From the NCBI GenBank assembly GCA_003439945.1, contig QVRM01007006.1:347501-411500 (forward strand): a stretch of 64,000 nt of DNA, given 5' to 3'. Below are positions 1 to 11,099 of this stretch, piece after piece (within the stretch, counting starts at the first letter, position 1; every line of letters starts with the position of its first letter). The notes below the pieces were generated by a model that had not been told where the DNA came from, did no database searches, and saw nothing but the letters and a program-made list of their open reading frames with translations. This DNA is from Dermanyssus gallinae. Its lineage: Eukaryota; Arthropoda; Arachnida; Mesostigmata; Dermanyssidae. A program made the position numbers and the translations under genes.

Positions 1-771
1 TTGTACAAAGTCGTACATTAGCATGTTTTTGAAAGCTTCAGGGGGCGTCCCTGAAGCCGCCGCCCTCGTAGAAAGATAGGATCGAGACTTTAGGCGTATA
101 CTTGCAAACGGTTGAAGATAAGCAGAATAAGGGCCAATAGTGTGACCTGCTAAGAAGCTGCTTCAGAGTGGAAGGTCAGATCCGAGCGCCGAGCTATATA
201 ACACCACGGTGGCAGCCAAGCGAGGGAAGAAAACGACCAGCGAAAAAAAGGCACCAATCTTCGAATGCATTGGACGTAATGTTCGCGTGGTTCACTGTGA
301 ACCGGGGGTTGGCGACTGCCCGGAGCAAATATTACCCCGACGGGAACAGCAAACGAAACGGTAGACACAAGGTAGTACCGCCTAATAGGGCTGCTGGATA
401 GGCCGGCAAAAATACGGCGATAAGCGAGGGTATCCAAGCTCGGTAAAGAGCGGAGCGGTCGAGAGTCGTGGTTGAGTCAGTTACACCACACGAAACATCA
501 AGATCAAGAAGTGGACTAGCGCCAACCGACAGAGTGAAGAAGACAGTACATGTTAATTCTCAATTTCAATACATGTTTTTAGGTCTCATATTCAATCTGT
601 ATCTACCACGAGCGTTAATTGTCAACGGAGACCAACAGAGATCGTGGCAGATATGGGTATGGAAATCACGATTTGATCGATTTGAACCGAGGACCGAGAG
701 CCACTTGCTATGTTGAAGGTGGCGATTTGCCGCTTTGGCTTTTGAAAAAAACTGGTTGACAAAATTGGTTG
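1..771. other. Upstream flank with no recognised gene
   Basis: Reading frames here are short, unsupported on either strand and match no family I recognise. The sequence is not low-complexity and contains no microsatellite, so it is probably old intergenic or degraded mobile-element DNA. Confidence 0.4.
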
Positions 772-816
772 ACACCAGACCAAATCGCCTTTTCACGAGG
801 CGATTTGGTCTGGTGT
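772..816. repeat. Perfect 18-bp inverted repeat (hairpin)
   Basis: The left arm at 772-789 (ACACCAGACCAAATCGCC) is perfectly complementary to the right arm at 799-816, with a 9-nt spacer (TTTTCACGA). No flanking terminal motif or duplicated target site was seen. It could be the core of a foldback mobile element or simply a palindrome in intergenic DNA. A bacterial-type terminator makes no sense in this context. Confidence 0.75.
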
Positions 817-1021
817 GAGCACAAATCCCTGCTTTACAGATGATTATGTAAACGATTCGAGGACACCAAGAGAGATGGTCGTGTACCCCGGATGATACCT
901 CGATATTTGAACTATTGAAAAACTGATATGATTAAAGATTAGCCCAAGACTAATCTTCGTGTGTCGGCATGTGGAGCATAAGACGAATGCCAGTTTTTTG
1001 AGCTCGATAGGTGCTAATAAC

Positions 1022-1024
<3 letters not shown>

Positions 1025-1085
<61 letters not shown>
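1025..1085. repeat. (TA)n microsatellite
   Basis: An essentially pure TA tract of about 60 bp, flanked by unique sequence on both sides. It is the first of roughly two dozen such tracts in the window. Confidence 0.95.
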
Positions 1086-1086
<1 letters not shown>

Positions 1087-1619
1087 CTTAAGCATTGCAA
1101 AATGCAGTTCCGCTTAATAAACCACAATTGAACTTAAAGACTAAACTTGAATAAACGTTTACTAATTTATAAATTTAAGGCTGCAGCCATACCTTGAAAT
1201 TGATAGACATTTCAACCATATTGGCTCTTTACGGATGCCGTCTTCAGTTAGCGCCTACAAATACCTAATAAAACAACAACGATATTCTAAAGTGTGGTTA
1301 TGTTTAGCCATCCTACGATTTAATTTACGTATGAATTCGCCGAATATAGAGGTACAATTACAAAGTCATCTTCACTGTTGCGGTGCCAGACGCTTTTGCT
1401 TGATATGATATTTATATACACATCTAAATGTATGAGATAAAAAGCACTGGATGGAATCTACGTGCACACGATGCGGCTGCCTGCGAACAGCAACAAAGCA
1501 ACTTCCATTGCTTTCGTTCGCGCACATTTTCACTGACTCAGTCGCCCATGCTAAGTGGATTCGATGGTAATAGTACGCAGTAAAGAGTGTATTTTATATA
1601 TGCCGCACACACATACTAA

Positions 1620-1844
1620 CCGAGCAAGATGGCTTAGTGGCAAAGCCTGTGCCTTGCATTCGGGAGGACTGGGTTCAAGACCCAGACCGGCCACTGTTAA
1701 ATTGGTTTGCATGGTTTCCAATTTAGACAAGGTAAATGCCGGAGTGGATTAAACGTTAGCCATGACATGAATAAACCGTACACGAGCAATTGCCTTACGG
1801 AAAAAATCTTAAAATAAATAAATAAATAAATAAATAAAAAAAAC
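1620..1844 (+). mobile_element. tRNA-derived SINE (tRNA-Ala-like head)
   Basis: The head looks like a tRNA. There is an A-box-like TGGCTTAGTGGC at 1630-1641 and a B-box-like GGGTTCAAGACCC at 1671-1683. Between them CCTTGCATTCGGGAGG resembles the anticodon arm of tRNA-Ala(TGC). The 5' and 3' acceptor-stem halves do not pair, so this is not a working tRNA gene. A roughly 115-bp unrelated body follows and ends in an AATA-repeat, A-rich tail (about 1811-1843), as expected for a SINE copied by a LINE partner. A possible short flanking duplication (ACATAC on both sides) is too short to trust. The family name is unknown to me; tick and mite genomes carry similar tRNA-derived SINEs. Confidence 0.75.
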
Positions 1845-3711
1845 ATACACGGCGCCGCACAAACTCCAACACCAAATCATACAGCAAGAAACTTGCGCGA
1901 GTCAAAACAACACCGACAACCCAGTCGAGTGTCGCCTCCCCAGGCAGGCGAGCGGAGAACGTCATGTAAAGATGACGTCCAGATCACAACAAAACCAACA
2001 GATGACCACTGGCGACGCTGGTTTGATATCTCCTCCACGCTCAGCTGGAGCAGGTCGGGTCTCAAGCCACCACCATGACAGATGTTCGCCTCGTTAATAA
2101 TTTATTAGATAATAAATTGTTTCGAACAAATCTCATACTCACTTTACTACTATGGCGCTGCCCGACAACTTCCGTCGTATCCTCCTCTGCAGTGTTAGTG
2201 AAGTTTGCACCCCTACCACCACCACCGCCACGGTCCATATCGAAGATTACAGCTGATACACATGATGATGATGGTGATAATTATAGTAATAATAATAATT
2301 ATAGTAATAATAATAATTATAGTAATAATAATAACTCACTTAAGCACTTAAACACACCGACCGGCGCACGGTTACGATACACACAGTTTAGAAAGCGTAA
2401 CAGGCAGGCTGGCTGGGAGAGCTGTCGGGGAGCTGCTACGCCCGAATTCGACGCGATGACGCGAGACGACGTTGATAATGTAATACGTACAACGAAAAAA
2501 CGGTCTATATTCATCGGTAGGCACGGTCACCCGGCGGCGGTGTCACTGAGAAGAAAGAACTTCGATTTATTTATTGTTACAGTCTACCTGGTTGACACCG
2601 ACGGTCGGTCGCATATCGGAACAAAAACAGCTGATGAGCTGAACAGGGCGTCGCCATCTTGGATGGGTGGCAGGTTGTCGAAGCGCGGGCGAATTTAAAC
2701 CGCCCAGCAGTACGGTCAAAGCAGTGATGAGATTTTCAAAATTCACGCGAGAGATTCAAACGAGCTAACTGAACTGCAATGAATCAGCCCCGGCGGCTGA
2801 CATGTCACCAATAGCCTAGAGACTTCGCCAGCCACCAATAGACTTCGAGCAGCCAACTGGAACAACATAATGCTGTAAGCAGTGAACGCAACATATCAGA
2901 ATAAAACAAGCTAGTTAGCCAATGTAATCTTGCGAGACGTAACGGCTTAGACGCCGGTCGTAAAAGCAGTAATGATGCTGGATGGATGGTTACAGATACG
3001 GTTGGGTTTGCCCACCTACTCTGAGAACATCGACCGTTGTGCAACGTTGTAATGAACGTGATGCCTACACTGAATCCAACAGGAACGTTCTCGGCAAAGT
3101 TTTCACGAACATCAACCAGAACCAGGCAATTGCATTTTTATTAGAGTTGTGGGCCTTATCGTGCTAAGGAGTAAGCGTTTATCGCACTTAAGAACGTGAT
3201 ATCGTCACGTGTATACATCACAATTGTGGAATAAGTAAAACGACTGTCGAAAATATGAGAATATGTAGATAATCATCGAGAAGGTCGTAGTCATTGAGCC
3301 TGTATTGGAATCAGATCTTCGGACGCATATCACGGACATGTGCACGTACCGACTGGTGGCCAAATCCCGTTGAGGTTACGGGTTAGTGAGGATGATGCGC
3401 CGGAAAAGCATCAAGTTTTGGTTCGGCTAATTTGGTCGACAATCATAATACATGCTTTGCGTTTGCTCGTCCAATCGAAAATGACCTTGGTACAGTCCAT
3501 GAAAAATACTTTGAACTGCATTAAACACATCGTACACATATGCTGTGTACAGACAGCGATCTCAAATATGCTTCCGCCTGAATTTATTTTTAATATTTGC
3601 CTTTGTAGGTGATTTAAGCTCAGCATTTGCCGATCTGGCGTCCCTACCATTTGTGCAGACAATCATAATTGCAGCTCGTGTGCCCCATATAGCATCGTAG
3701 TTCGATCGTTT
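1845..3711. other. Intergenic DNA, no recognised gene
   Basis: The longest open frame (2075-2698, plus strand, 207 codons) is driven by a short AT-rich tandem repeat and a proline run. It shows no recognisable domain and no coding-like conservation that I can judge. The rest is unique sequence without clear elements. Confidence 0.4.
2281..2334. repeat. Three-copy 18-bp tandem repeat
   Basis: The unit TTATAGTAATAATAATAA starts at 2281, 2299 and 2317, with small differences in the last copy. It reads as Tyr-Ser-(Asn)4 repeats in one plus frame, which inflates an open frame that otherwise has no support. Confidence 0.85.
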
Positions 3712-3835
3712 AAAACGGAACTGTAGAGAGAAAAGTAGGTTCTGAGTATCTGCTCTGGAAAATGAAATGAGCAAATGTCATTTCATTTTCCAAAGCATAC
3801 TCAGAACCTACTTTTCTCTACAGTTCTTCCGTTTT
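3712..3835. repeat. Long foldback, about 59-nt arms and 7-nt loop
   Basis: The left arm (3712-3770) and right arm (3778-3835) are reverse complements apart from a few single mismatches and small bulges. The spacer is GCAAATG. The best-paired part is the CTGTAGAGAGAAAAGTAGGT segment. Transcribed RNA would form one long hairpin. Possible identities are a small foldback element (MITE-like), a hairpin-RNA or miRNA-like precursor, or a recent inverted duplication. The sequence alone does not decide. Confidence 0.85.
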
Positions 3836-5190
3836 GACTGTCCTCAAAGATCCATCGCATACATGCTAGCGTAAAAGCTATTCTTTCTCATCTTTCTCCT
3901 AGAAGGCCTCTTTGCGAGGCGGGCAGACGCATGACACTTTGCATACGTTTTGCGAATCACACACAGTCAGATGCACTCTATATGCTCCTCGTGGAAGAAC
4001 CTATTCAAACAGGCTAGGTGATAGACATAAACTCAGTGTCTGGTGTATGGCGATTGTCACCTGGCAAGGCCAGATCAGAGGTGAGGACACTGACTACATC
4101 CAGGTCTCTAAGCAAAGGGGGGAGGGTGCAGCTAGGCCATCACGATGGTCTCGACGCGCCCCATCGGGCCAGAGCTGCTCGGGTGAGGCGGACAAAAAGA
4201 GCTAGAAAAGCAAGATCCTATTTGTGTGTGCGTCTTTTACGCTAATATTGATGCATATACATATATGTAATATGTAGAATGTTGCCATACGTTAGCAACT
4301 AGCAATAGGGTATTTATGATCAACACGCAAATCATGCTTAAACAACGCCTTAAGCGCGCGCATACTTACCCTGGCGCAGGCGCCGTTAGAAACGCCTGAG
4401 CTTCCAAGGAGCGACTACTATCATGATCTCCCTGCGACTTCGTGTATCACGATATACGGGGGGTTTAGCTTGCACGACAGCGAGCGCGGCCGCACCGTCT
4501 ACCCCACAGGCTATATCTTAAACTTCGTCGAGGCTATCTCATCTAGCGTATTTCGCCACAGACGACTCCGAAAGCCACCTATGTATATATAGCCTGTAGT
4601 GTCGGGGTATTTTGCTTGTAATACTGTCAGCTCAATGAGTAGAGACGCGATGTTCTAGCGGCCATATGTGCTTCCCTGCAGTCGTATAAAAAATGTATGT
4701 AGTTATGTGATATGTGATGTTTATGTATATAGATGATGAATTAATTTATTAATCGCCTAACGTGTATATCTAAATGTATATTCGCTCTTCTATATTAAAG
4801 AGCGCTTGACGCGGCAGCATGAGCAAGGATGTCGATGCCTGTTCTTGATCGAGTTTTCTTTGAGCGATGCTCATTTAGAAAATATGATAAGCTATATTCC
4901 GCTGCGAGTCAACAGCCATGCTGCCACATAGACTGCTGGGAAAACCGATAAGATGTCTTAACCTGTCCAGCCCTCGACGTATTGAAGACACGCCACACGT
5001 TGATTCCAATACAATGCTCGTAGGGGACAGAGGATGGTATAGAATTCAAAACAACTTTTTAAAATACGTTTTTATTATTAGGTGGCAACCATGTCTAGCG
5101 CACTAGCCCTTTAAGCTACGCCGCCACATGTACGTATGTTATTGTATAGGATTTTTTGGAATCTTCTAGTAGAGCACGTAATCATACGTA
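3836..5190. other. Intergenic DNA, no recognised gene
   Basis: Unique sequence without microsatellites. Both strands hold only short frames, none with a recognisable motif. Confidence 0.35.
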
Positions 5191-5265
5191 ATATATATAT
5201 ATATATATATATATTGTTTGCTTGGCATGTATACCTAAATACACATGTCACCCTTTTATATCAGG
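5191..5265 (-). mobile_element. LINE 3'-end remnant with (TA)n tail
   Basis: Positions 5220-5265 match 7474-7519 at 45 of 46 bases. The second site lies in the 3' UTR of a LINE fragment that ends in a (TA)n tract. Here too the conserved block abuts a (TA)n tract (5191-5213) on the side that is the 3' end of the minus-strand element. I read it as a severely 5'-truncated insertion of the same LINE family, reduced to its last 46 bp plus tail. Confidence 0.7.
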
Positions 5266-5392
5266 CTACCTAATATATATATTAGGCTACCTAATATATA
5301 TATTAGGTAGCCTTTCGATATTCCCCCATTCCTTGTGTATATATATATATGTATATAAGCAGGTAGTGGGGGAATATCGAAAGACTACCTAA
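5263..5392. repeat. Tandem 21-bp duplication and 26-bp inverted repeat
   Basis: A 21-bp unit (AGGCTACCTAATATATATAT plus one T) occurs twice, at 5263-5283 and 5284-5304. It is followed by an inverted repeat: left arm 5303-5328, right arm 5367-5392, matching at 25 of 26 bases and separated by 38 bp of mostly AT sequence. The arms contain TTCGATATTCCCCCA and its complement. This could be the termini of a tiny non-autonomous element or a rearrangement product at the LINE remnant. Confidence 0.75.
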
Positions 5393-7409
5393 CATGAGGA
5401 AGTCGGACCAATCCAGGATAAACCGACGTTCTTAACGGACAGAAAAAGAAGTTTAGTCACCCATTGGTGTGCTTCTAGAGATCTAAAGCTTCTGCAGTTC
5501 TATGCATGCTGCATCTCCCGGGACGGTTCACTCGAATCTATCTTTAGGTCAGCTGCCCACCTATGGCGGTTACCACAGCAAAGTGATTGTCAATGGACGT
5601 TGTATCCCTTCGTATCTAATAGTTTCAGATATGATCCCAATAAATCAGGTATGATCCTAAAAGGCAGTGAAGATTAAAGGGAACTCAAGACTAGTGAGTC
5701 ACAGAATCTGGAGTGCAAATGCGCTTCTTAAATGTCCAGCAACGTTAGTGGGCTCCGTGTGCGAAAAATGTGGTTGGATCTAGTTCCTAACAAGTAGTGG
5801 AATGCTTAGATTGCTCGACGGTAAAACGATTCCCTTATGGTTCATTCCTTAAGACCTTTTGAGTCCAGCTCAACCAGTCGGGGCAAAGGGGTGGACGGAT
5901 CATTCCACTGCATGGGATACATCCAGAAGCCTGCTATCATACCCAAATTCATATAATGTATTTTGCAGGAATTTAGCTATGCGAGAGAACTAGTGTCGCC
6001 GTTATTTTCATCTAGGATAAGGTCAGCTGGGTTCGTTAATGATGCGGCCTAGGAAAACGCTTTTTGGTCGTGAAGTTGACCACCAATTACCGGCCTGATT
6101 ACTTGGGTCCAGTAATCACGCGATTGGGTTGAGTAAAAGCAATGACCAAAATTGATTCCTCGCCGCTCTTTCGCACCATAGGTTGTTCTATTTTCTTTAT
6201 CTTTGTCCGTTAACAGTGTTTTTGAGTTGAAGCAAAAAGCCCATAAATTAGGCCGCGCAATCATTAATCTTTGTTTGTTTTTGTCCATTATTAACTTTCT
6301 TATGAACACAAAATGTTGTTCTTTTGAGAACTCCAGACGCGCCCGACCGTTATGACTCTCAGTGGTATATGATTGCTATAGTGCCTGCAATATTTATAAC
6401 AGTTTTGTAGAAGGGTGACGGCGCATGGTTGCTTGGATTACCAAGCGCACCCGTCAGGACTCTACATTACGATTTCAGCCAACGGCCCTTTTTTATCCTG
6501 CTTAAACCACTTAGCATTACTTTGGGGGAGTACAGGAATTCTGTTAGACATGCGCCATCCCACCCATGATGACTAGTTTGGGACTCGCAAACCTAGTAGC
6601 CCCCCCCCCCCCAAAAAAAGATCAGTAGTAATTGCGTAGGTATAGCTTCAAATCTATAGGAGCGGGTTTTGCACTAAGTCCTGCATGCTGCTCCAATTCG
6701 ACGCATTCTGTCTGCCTTGGTACAGCTCAGGCGCGCCAGCCAGCTTGCCCATTCATCTATAGACGCACCCTCTCGGCTGGATCGGGGGCCACCGTTGAAA
6801 CGACCTCACCTGGCAGTTTCCTTGGCCACCTTTAAGGACATGATTGCCGAGGTCATCACAAGCTGTGTTTTTTGTAAGTAGCGCCGGCCGGAGCTCCCTA
6901 CTAGGCTTCGAAAACGGACACATCTTGGTCTAGGACACAAGCATGATCGACCTTCTAGTACCCTCTATTTCTCTCGAATTGGCAAACAGTACCGAACCTC
7001 GAAGGGGGGAGGGGGGGGGGGATTGAGGTTAACGTAAAGAAGAACCGCAAAAGTTTAATGTCGTACACGTGAAAGATAAAAAAAAAGAGGTTTCATAGGA
7101 TTTCGATCAGGGCCCGATCCTAAAGACGCGTGGAGCACAACTACCAGAGACAAACTTGTAAAAATGCTCAGCTTGAAGGGGATTGGGTCGCGGTGTCTGA
7201 TTTTGTGGAAGTCGTTACGGGGGTAAATATGGCGGAAAAGGCAGCGTTGCCAGCAAACTCTAGAATACAGCTTGGCTAGCGGTTCTGCATATACACTGGA
7301 CATTTACCACAGATGTTCCCCTCATGTAAATCGGGTTTATAAGTACCACATTACCCAGATCACGAATGCGCATTAAACATATTTGTTTCTGACCCCCATC
7401 GAAAAGAAA

Positions 7410-7411
<2 letters not shown>
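5393..7411. other. Intergenic DNA, no recognised gene
   Basis: Unique sequence with short C and G homopolymers (6601-6612 and about 7007-7020). I see no domain, RNA gene or element boundary. Confidence 0.35.
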
Positions 7412-7456
<45 letters not shown>

Positions 7457-8004
7457 TAATTGATTTATTGTCCGCTTGGCATGTATACCTAAATACACAT
7501 GTCACTCTTTTATATCAGGGTCGCTTAGAGCGGTAGCATATATATTACCTACGCATCCATATAATCCATGTATACTTCAATACCTACTACGTATTTGCTT
7601 TCCATTGTGACAGCCTCCTTTTTGTAATATCGACCAGGTCATTTTTAACATTTGGTCCTTGAGCTAGAACCTCCGACAGCTCTATATCTCTGCTCCCCCC
7701 TAAGGCCATACATTCTTAAATAATATGCTCGATTGACTCATTCTCTAGCCCACATGCTCGACATTCTGTACTTTGCCTCTCCTTATATTTAGCTCTATGG
7801 ATGCTTGTATCCAACATCCCTGCCCTGGCGTCTGCCAATAGCCCACTCGCTCTTGAATTATCGTATACCCATTCTACCCGGCCTTTTCCCGCTTTTCCTT
7901 TCCATTCATAGTTGCCAAACTTAATCTGGAACCCACCGCCAATTTAAATTTGTCTGTATAGAACTTGTTTACCTTCAATTTCACCATTTTCTCTGATACC
8001 CTCG

Positions 8005-8006
<2 letters not shown>
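7412..8006 (-). mobile_element. 5'-truncated non-LTR retrotransposon (LINE) with (TA)n 3' tail
   Basis: Read on the minus strand, the element enters at the (TA)n tract at 8006, carries a broken reverse-transcriptase ORF C-terminus to a stop at 7587-7589, then a 3' UTR, and ends in a (TA)n tail at about 7412-7450. The 3' UTR block 7474-7519 recurs at 5220-5265. Its ends (GACATGTGTAT and GTATACATGCC) can pair imperfectly into a stem-loop just before the tail, as in 3' UTRs recognised by LINE reverse transcriptases. The 5' part of the element is missing. Confidence 0.75.
7587..8006 (-). pseudogene. LINE ORF2 C-terminal fragment, zinc-knuckle region
   Basis: One minus-strand frame translates continuously except for two internal stops: about 120 residues including WVYDNSRASGLLADARAG and then TECRACGLENESIEHII-stop-EC. 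The spacing Cys-x2-Cys-x8-His-x4-Cys, with the CG..E....H core, is the C-terminal Cys/His motif that follows the reverse transcriptase and RNase H part of R1/Jockey/I-type LINEs. The frame ends at TAG (7587-7589). The internal stops fall at IGGGF-upstream TAA and in the knuckle between II and EC. The rest of the polyprotein is absent, so this copy is dead. The clade is not certain. Confidence 0.75.

Positions 8007-8059
<53 letters not shown>
8007..8059. repeat. (TA)n tract, left part of mariner target
   Basis: Pure TA repeat directly against the left mariner terminus. It resumes after the element at 9350, so one microsatellite was split by the insertion. Confidence 0.9.
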
Positions 8060-8062
<3 letters not shown>

Positions 8063-8087
8063 GTAGTTCAATAAGTTATTAGAATGA
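8060..8087 (+). repeat. Mariner left terminal inverted repeat
   Basis: Differs from the right repeat at one internal base (A versus C after AATAAGTT). The preceding TA at 8058-8059 is the target-site copy. Confidence 0.92.
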
Positions 8088-8236
8088 GCTTTTTAGAATT
8101 CGAATTTTGGCACGCTTTCACCGCCAATAGGAACTGCAACTTTTCGACTGCTAGCACTCAATATATTATGGTGATTGGCCGTTGCGATTTCGTTTGATAG
8201 CTTTTCCCGTGCAACGTATCGGCGTGATTTTTAAAA

Positions 8237-9283
8237 ATGGAGAAAAAATAGTTTCGAGTGGTTATCAAGCATTTTTATTTCAAAGGTTGGAATGCGACCC
8301 AAGTAAAAATTGAGTTAGTCGAGACGTACAGTAACTCTGCGCCATGTTTTGCCACTGTTTCCAACTGGATTAATGTGTTAAAAAGAGGTCGCAGGAGCAC
8401 CGAGGATGAACTACGTCCAGGAGGCCAAAAAACGGGAACTGATGAGGAAAACGTAGAGGAAGTGCGAAAAATTCTTGGCACAGATAAGCGAATGAACATT
8501 AAGGAAATAGCGGAGGCATCAGGGATTAGTTTAGGCAGTGTGCATTTTATCCTACACGAAAACTTGAAGATGAAAGAGCTTAGAGCAAAATGGCTGCCGC
8601 ATTTGCTCAACCAAGGCCAAAAAGACGCGCCTGTTTTGGCTTTACAGCGAAATTTGGCCAAGATGTCGAACAATCTGTCGGATTTTTGGTGCAGATTCAT
8701 GACCGTCGATGAAAGCCGGGTTCATCACTACACTCCCGAGACCCAAGAAGCATCTTGCCAATGGTGTGCACCTGATGAAGGACCTCCGAAGAGGGTGCGG
8801 ACAACGGCATTGACCGGAAAGGTGGTGGCTACAGTTTTTTAAGACCAACGTAGAATAATGCTGGTCGACTACCTTGAGAGCTGTAAAACGATCACAGGAG
8901 AATATTATGCAAGACTGTTGGACTGCCGTTAGCAAGAACTCATCGTGAAACGGCCCGCTTTGCAGAAGAAGGTTGTCCCGTTTCACCAGGGCAATGCTCC
9001 TGCACACAAGTCCCGGCAAGCATCGGCAAAACTGGCCCAACTGAGGTTCGAACTTATTGAACAACCCTCCTATTCTCCAGACCTGGCCCCCTCTGATTAT
9101 TTCCTCTTCGGACATTTGATGAATAGTCTCGGTGGAAAGCGTTTTTCCAGCAATGAAGAGGTTAAGGCTGCTGTCAATGCCTATTTTCAGTCTAACGACG
9201 CGGAATTCTACTCAAGAGGTATGAAAGCTCTGAAATCTCGGTGGGAAAAGTGTATTGAGCTTCTCGGGGAGTATATCGAATAA
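8237..9283 (+). pseudogene. Mariner transposase pseudogene (D34D family)
   Basis: A single frame from ATG 8237 to TAA 9281-9283 gives 348 residues plus stop, the usual mariner transposase length. It is interrupted by three in-frame nonsense codons: TAG 8249-8251, TAA 8840-8842 and TAG 8930-8932. There are no frameshifts. The N-terminal third is the helix-turn-helix DNA-binding region (FKGWNATQVKIELVETY; EIAEASGISLGSVHFIL). The linker motif WLPHLL corresponds to the WVPHEL signature. Of the catalytic triad, the first Asp is in TVDESRVHHY. The second should lie in the HQDNAPAH motif but is glycine here (HQGNAPAH; codon GGC at 8990-8992, one A-to-G change from GAC). The third is in YSPDLAPSDYFLFG, with the 34-residue spacing kept. 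Both the stops and the lost Asp make it inactive. The best-preserved stretch is translatable from 8258. Confidence 0.95.
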
Positions 9284-9321
9284 GAAAAATTTTAAAACAT
9301 GATTTGGAAAATTCTCGGTTT

Positions 9322-9349
9322 TCATTCTAAGAACTTATTGAACTACCTG
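9322..9349 (-). repeat. Mariner right terminal inverted repeat
   Basis: Reverse complement of the left terminus. It is followed by TA (9350-9351) and the remainder of the split TA-rich tract. Confidence 0.92.
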
Positions 9350-9375
9350 TATATATATAAATATATACATAAGCC

Positions 9376-9877
9376 CGCTACATTAATTTTACGTTCTCGA
9401 TAAGACTTTAGCGAATCTATTCCAGCGAACGTATCTTGATTCGACATGGTTTTCTATAAGTAAAAACAATGAAGACCCTCTTACGCATAATTGCGTTTTT
9501 TCATCAACACAAATAACTGAATGCGACTGCCTCGACGACGAGGAATAGTGCCATAGATTTTGTGGTAGTAATTTCATCATCATCATCGTCAAACTGAATA
9601 AACATATAACATAGATTCTCATATTGTTGTGAGCTGCTCTCTGCATGCTATTCGAGAAAGGCAGGGGTAATCTTGATGCAATAAAGGAACTTCGGATGCG
9701 TAGGCCTTCACCAAGCTCAGCAAAGATCCAGTGTTATTGGTGCGGTTAGAGTTGCGTGCTGCCCTTTGAGATTCTGCAGAAGAAGAAGCAGAATCATTAC
9801 CGGAACGTAAAAAGTACTTTTAGCAGCTTGCTAGATTGAAGCAAATCATCTCAAACAGCGCCCGAGCTGTGAAACCG
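9376..9877. other. Unique intergenic DNA
   Basis: No gene, repeat or RNA feature could be supported here. Confidence 0.35.
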
Positions 9878-10024
9878 TACATGCGTCGTGTTTAATTGGT
9901 AGAACGCTTGCCAGTAACCTGCCGCAAATCGATTTCAGATTTAAGTCAAAAGCACTTGGAGTGTTGAATTCGCAAAGACACTTTGACCACACTGGCGCAT
10001 GCACCGAGAAATAAATAAAAAAAC
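9878..10024 (+). mobile_element. Degenerate tRNA-derived SINE
   Basis: An A-box-like TTTAATTGGTAGAACGC (about 9891-9907) and a weak B-box-like GATTTCAGATTTAAG (about 9931-9945) sit at tRNA-like spacing. The sequence ends in GAGAAATAAATAAAAAAAC, a SINE-type tail. The body does not match the SINE at 1620, so it is either another family or a much older copy. Flanking duplications were not found. Confidence 0.5.
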
Positions 10025-11068
10025 GAATGATATAATGTTCTTACCGAGCAAAGGCTTTAGATGAGCGTTTTATATAAGGGTGGTAAATATACTCGTTTTA
10101 TCATCCTGACGATGTCGGCATTTGAACATATGTATTTTATAAGTAGAAATCTAAATGTACATATGTGTATACTCACCAAATATCAGCTTATAGGACATAA
10201 CTAATTATAATGACACGATAAAGTAATTGAATTGAAATATACTCGTTTCTGAAGAATATGCAAATGAAAGAGTGCGAAACGACATTGTGGGAAGTCGCAG
10301 GGCGACATGTCCGGGCTGTGGGCGGATGCTCAAGCTGCTCCCTACACTGGGTTTGGTCAGAGTACACTTTGTGTGACCTTGGAGACGTGTGAACGCGCGT
10401 TCTCGTCGAATGAGCAGAATTACTCATTCCGTGAGCAGCCCTGGCCGTTTGCTTCTGATGGAGTGTAATTCACAGAACATGTTACTGTTAATGGTTGTTT
10501 CCGTGCTTGAGGAATTCTATTCGTATCACGGGACCACGAACGTTAAAAAAGACAGTGAACATTACTTTGCCGACAGGTGAGGCACAGCTTGCATTTTTTT
10601 AGAAGGTGACGATGCATGCTTCCGCTGTTTGCTGTCCAGCTTTGTCTCGGGCTCGAAGCGATGGTACCAACAAAAACTCCCGGCCTTCACGAAAACAACG
10701 GGCACTCCACTTTCTCAAGGATTTGTCGTCGGGTGTGACATCTTACGCAGTCCTAAATCTGATAACACTTTGATGCTTCTCAATCGTCAGAGATCTTGCA
10801 ATGGGAACGCCATGGTGTCTTCACACGCATTCCCGTGTCTATTGGACGGGACACGCAACTGCCTGCGTTTCTCCTTCATCACTGCGGGCGCCCGCGAAAG
10901 CGCACAACTACGCCGGACGCTCAAATCGGTTCGCTGGATGTCTTACTACGTTACTCGTAAACGGCAAATTCATATTTACCCGATTTAGTTTTTACCGAAT
11001 TGAACAGGCATATGTGTATATGCTAGTATACGCATAACTGCAGTGACTTGAGCGATACTATTCTTAAT

Positions 11069-11099
<31 letters not shown>

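Larger units (their letters stand above)
8060..9349 (+). mobile_element. Complete but inactive mariner transposon, 1290 bp
   Basis: The terminal inverted repeats are about 28 bp and match at 27 positions: left 8060-8087 beginning CAGGTAGTTCAATAAGTT, right 9322-9349 ending AACTTATTGAACTACCTG. Both ends are flanked by TA, the target duplicated by Tc1/mariner elements. The length fits an intact mariner of about 1.3 kb. The internal transposase is disabled, so this copy could move only if supplied in trans. Confidence 0.95.

Noticed and set aside
772..816. Rho-independent terminator
   Set aside because: Bacterial terminators do not apply in this eukaryotic context and no gene ends there.
1620..1692. 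Functional tRNA-Ala gene
   Set aside because: Boxes A and B are present, but the acceptor stem does not pair and a body plus A-rich tail follows, so it is a SINE head.
2075..2698. 207-codon plus-strand open frame
   Set aside because: Asn/Ser repeats from an 18-bp tandem repeat, a proline run and no recognisable domain; probably chance.
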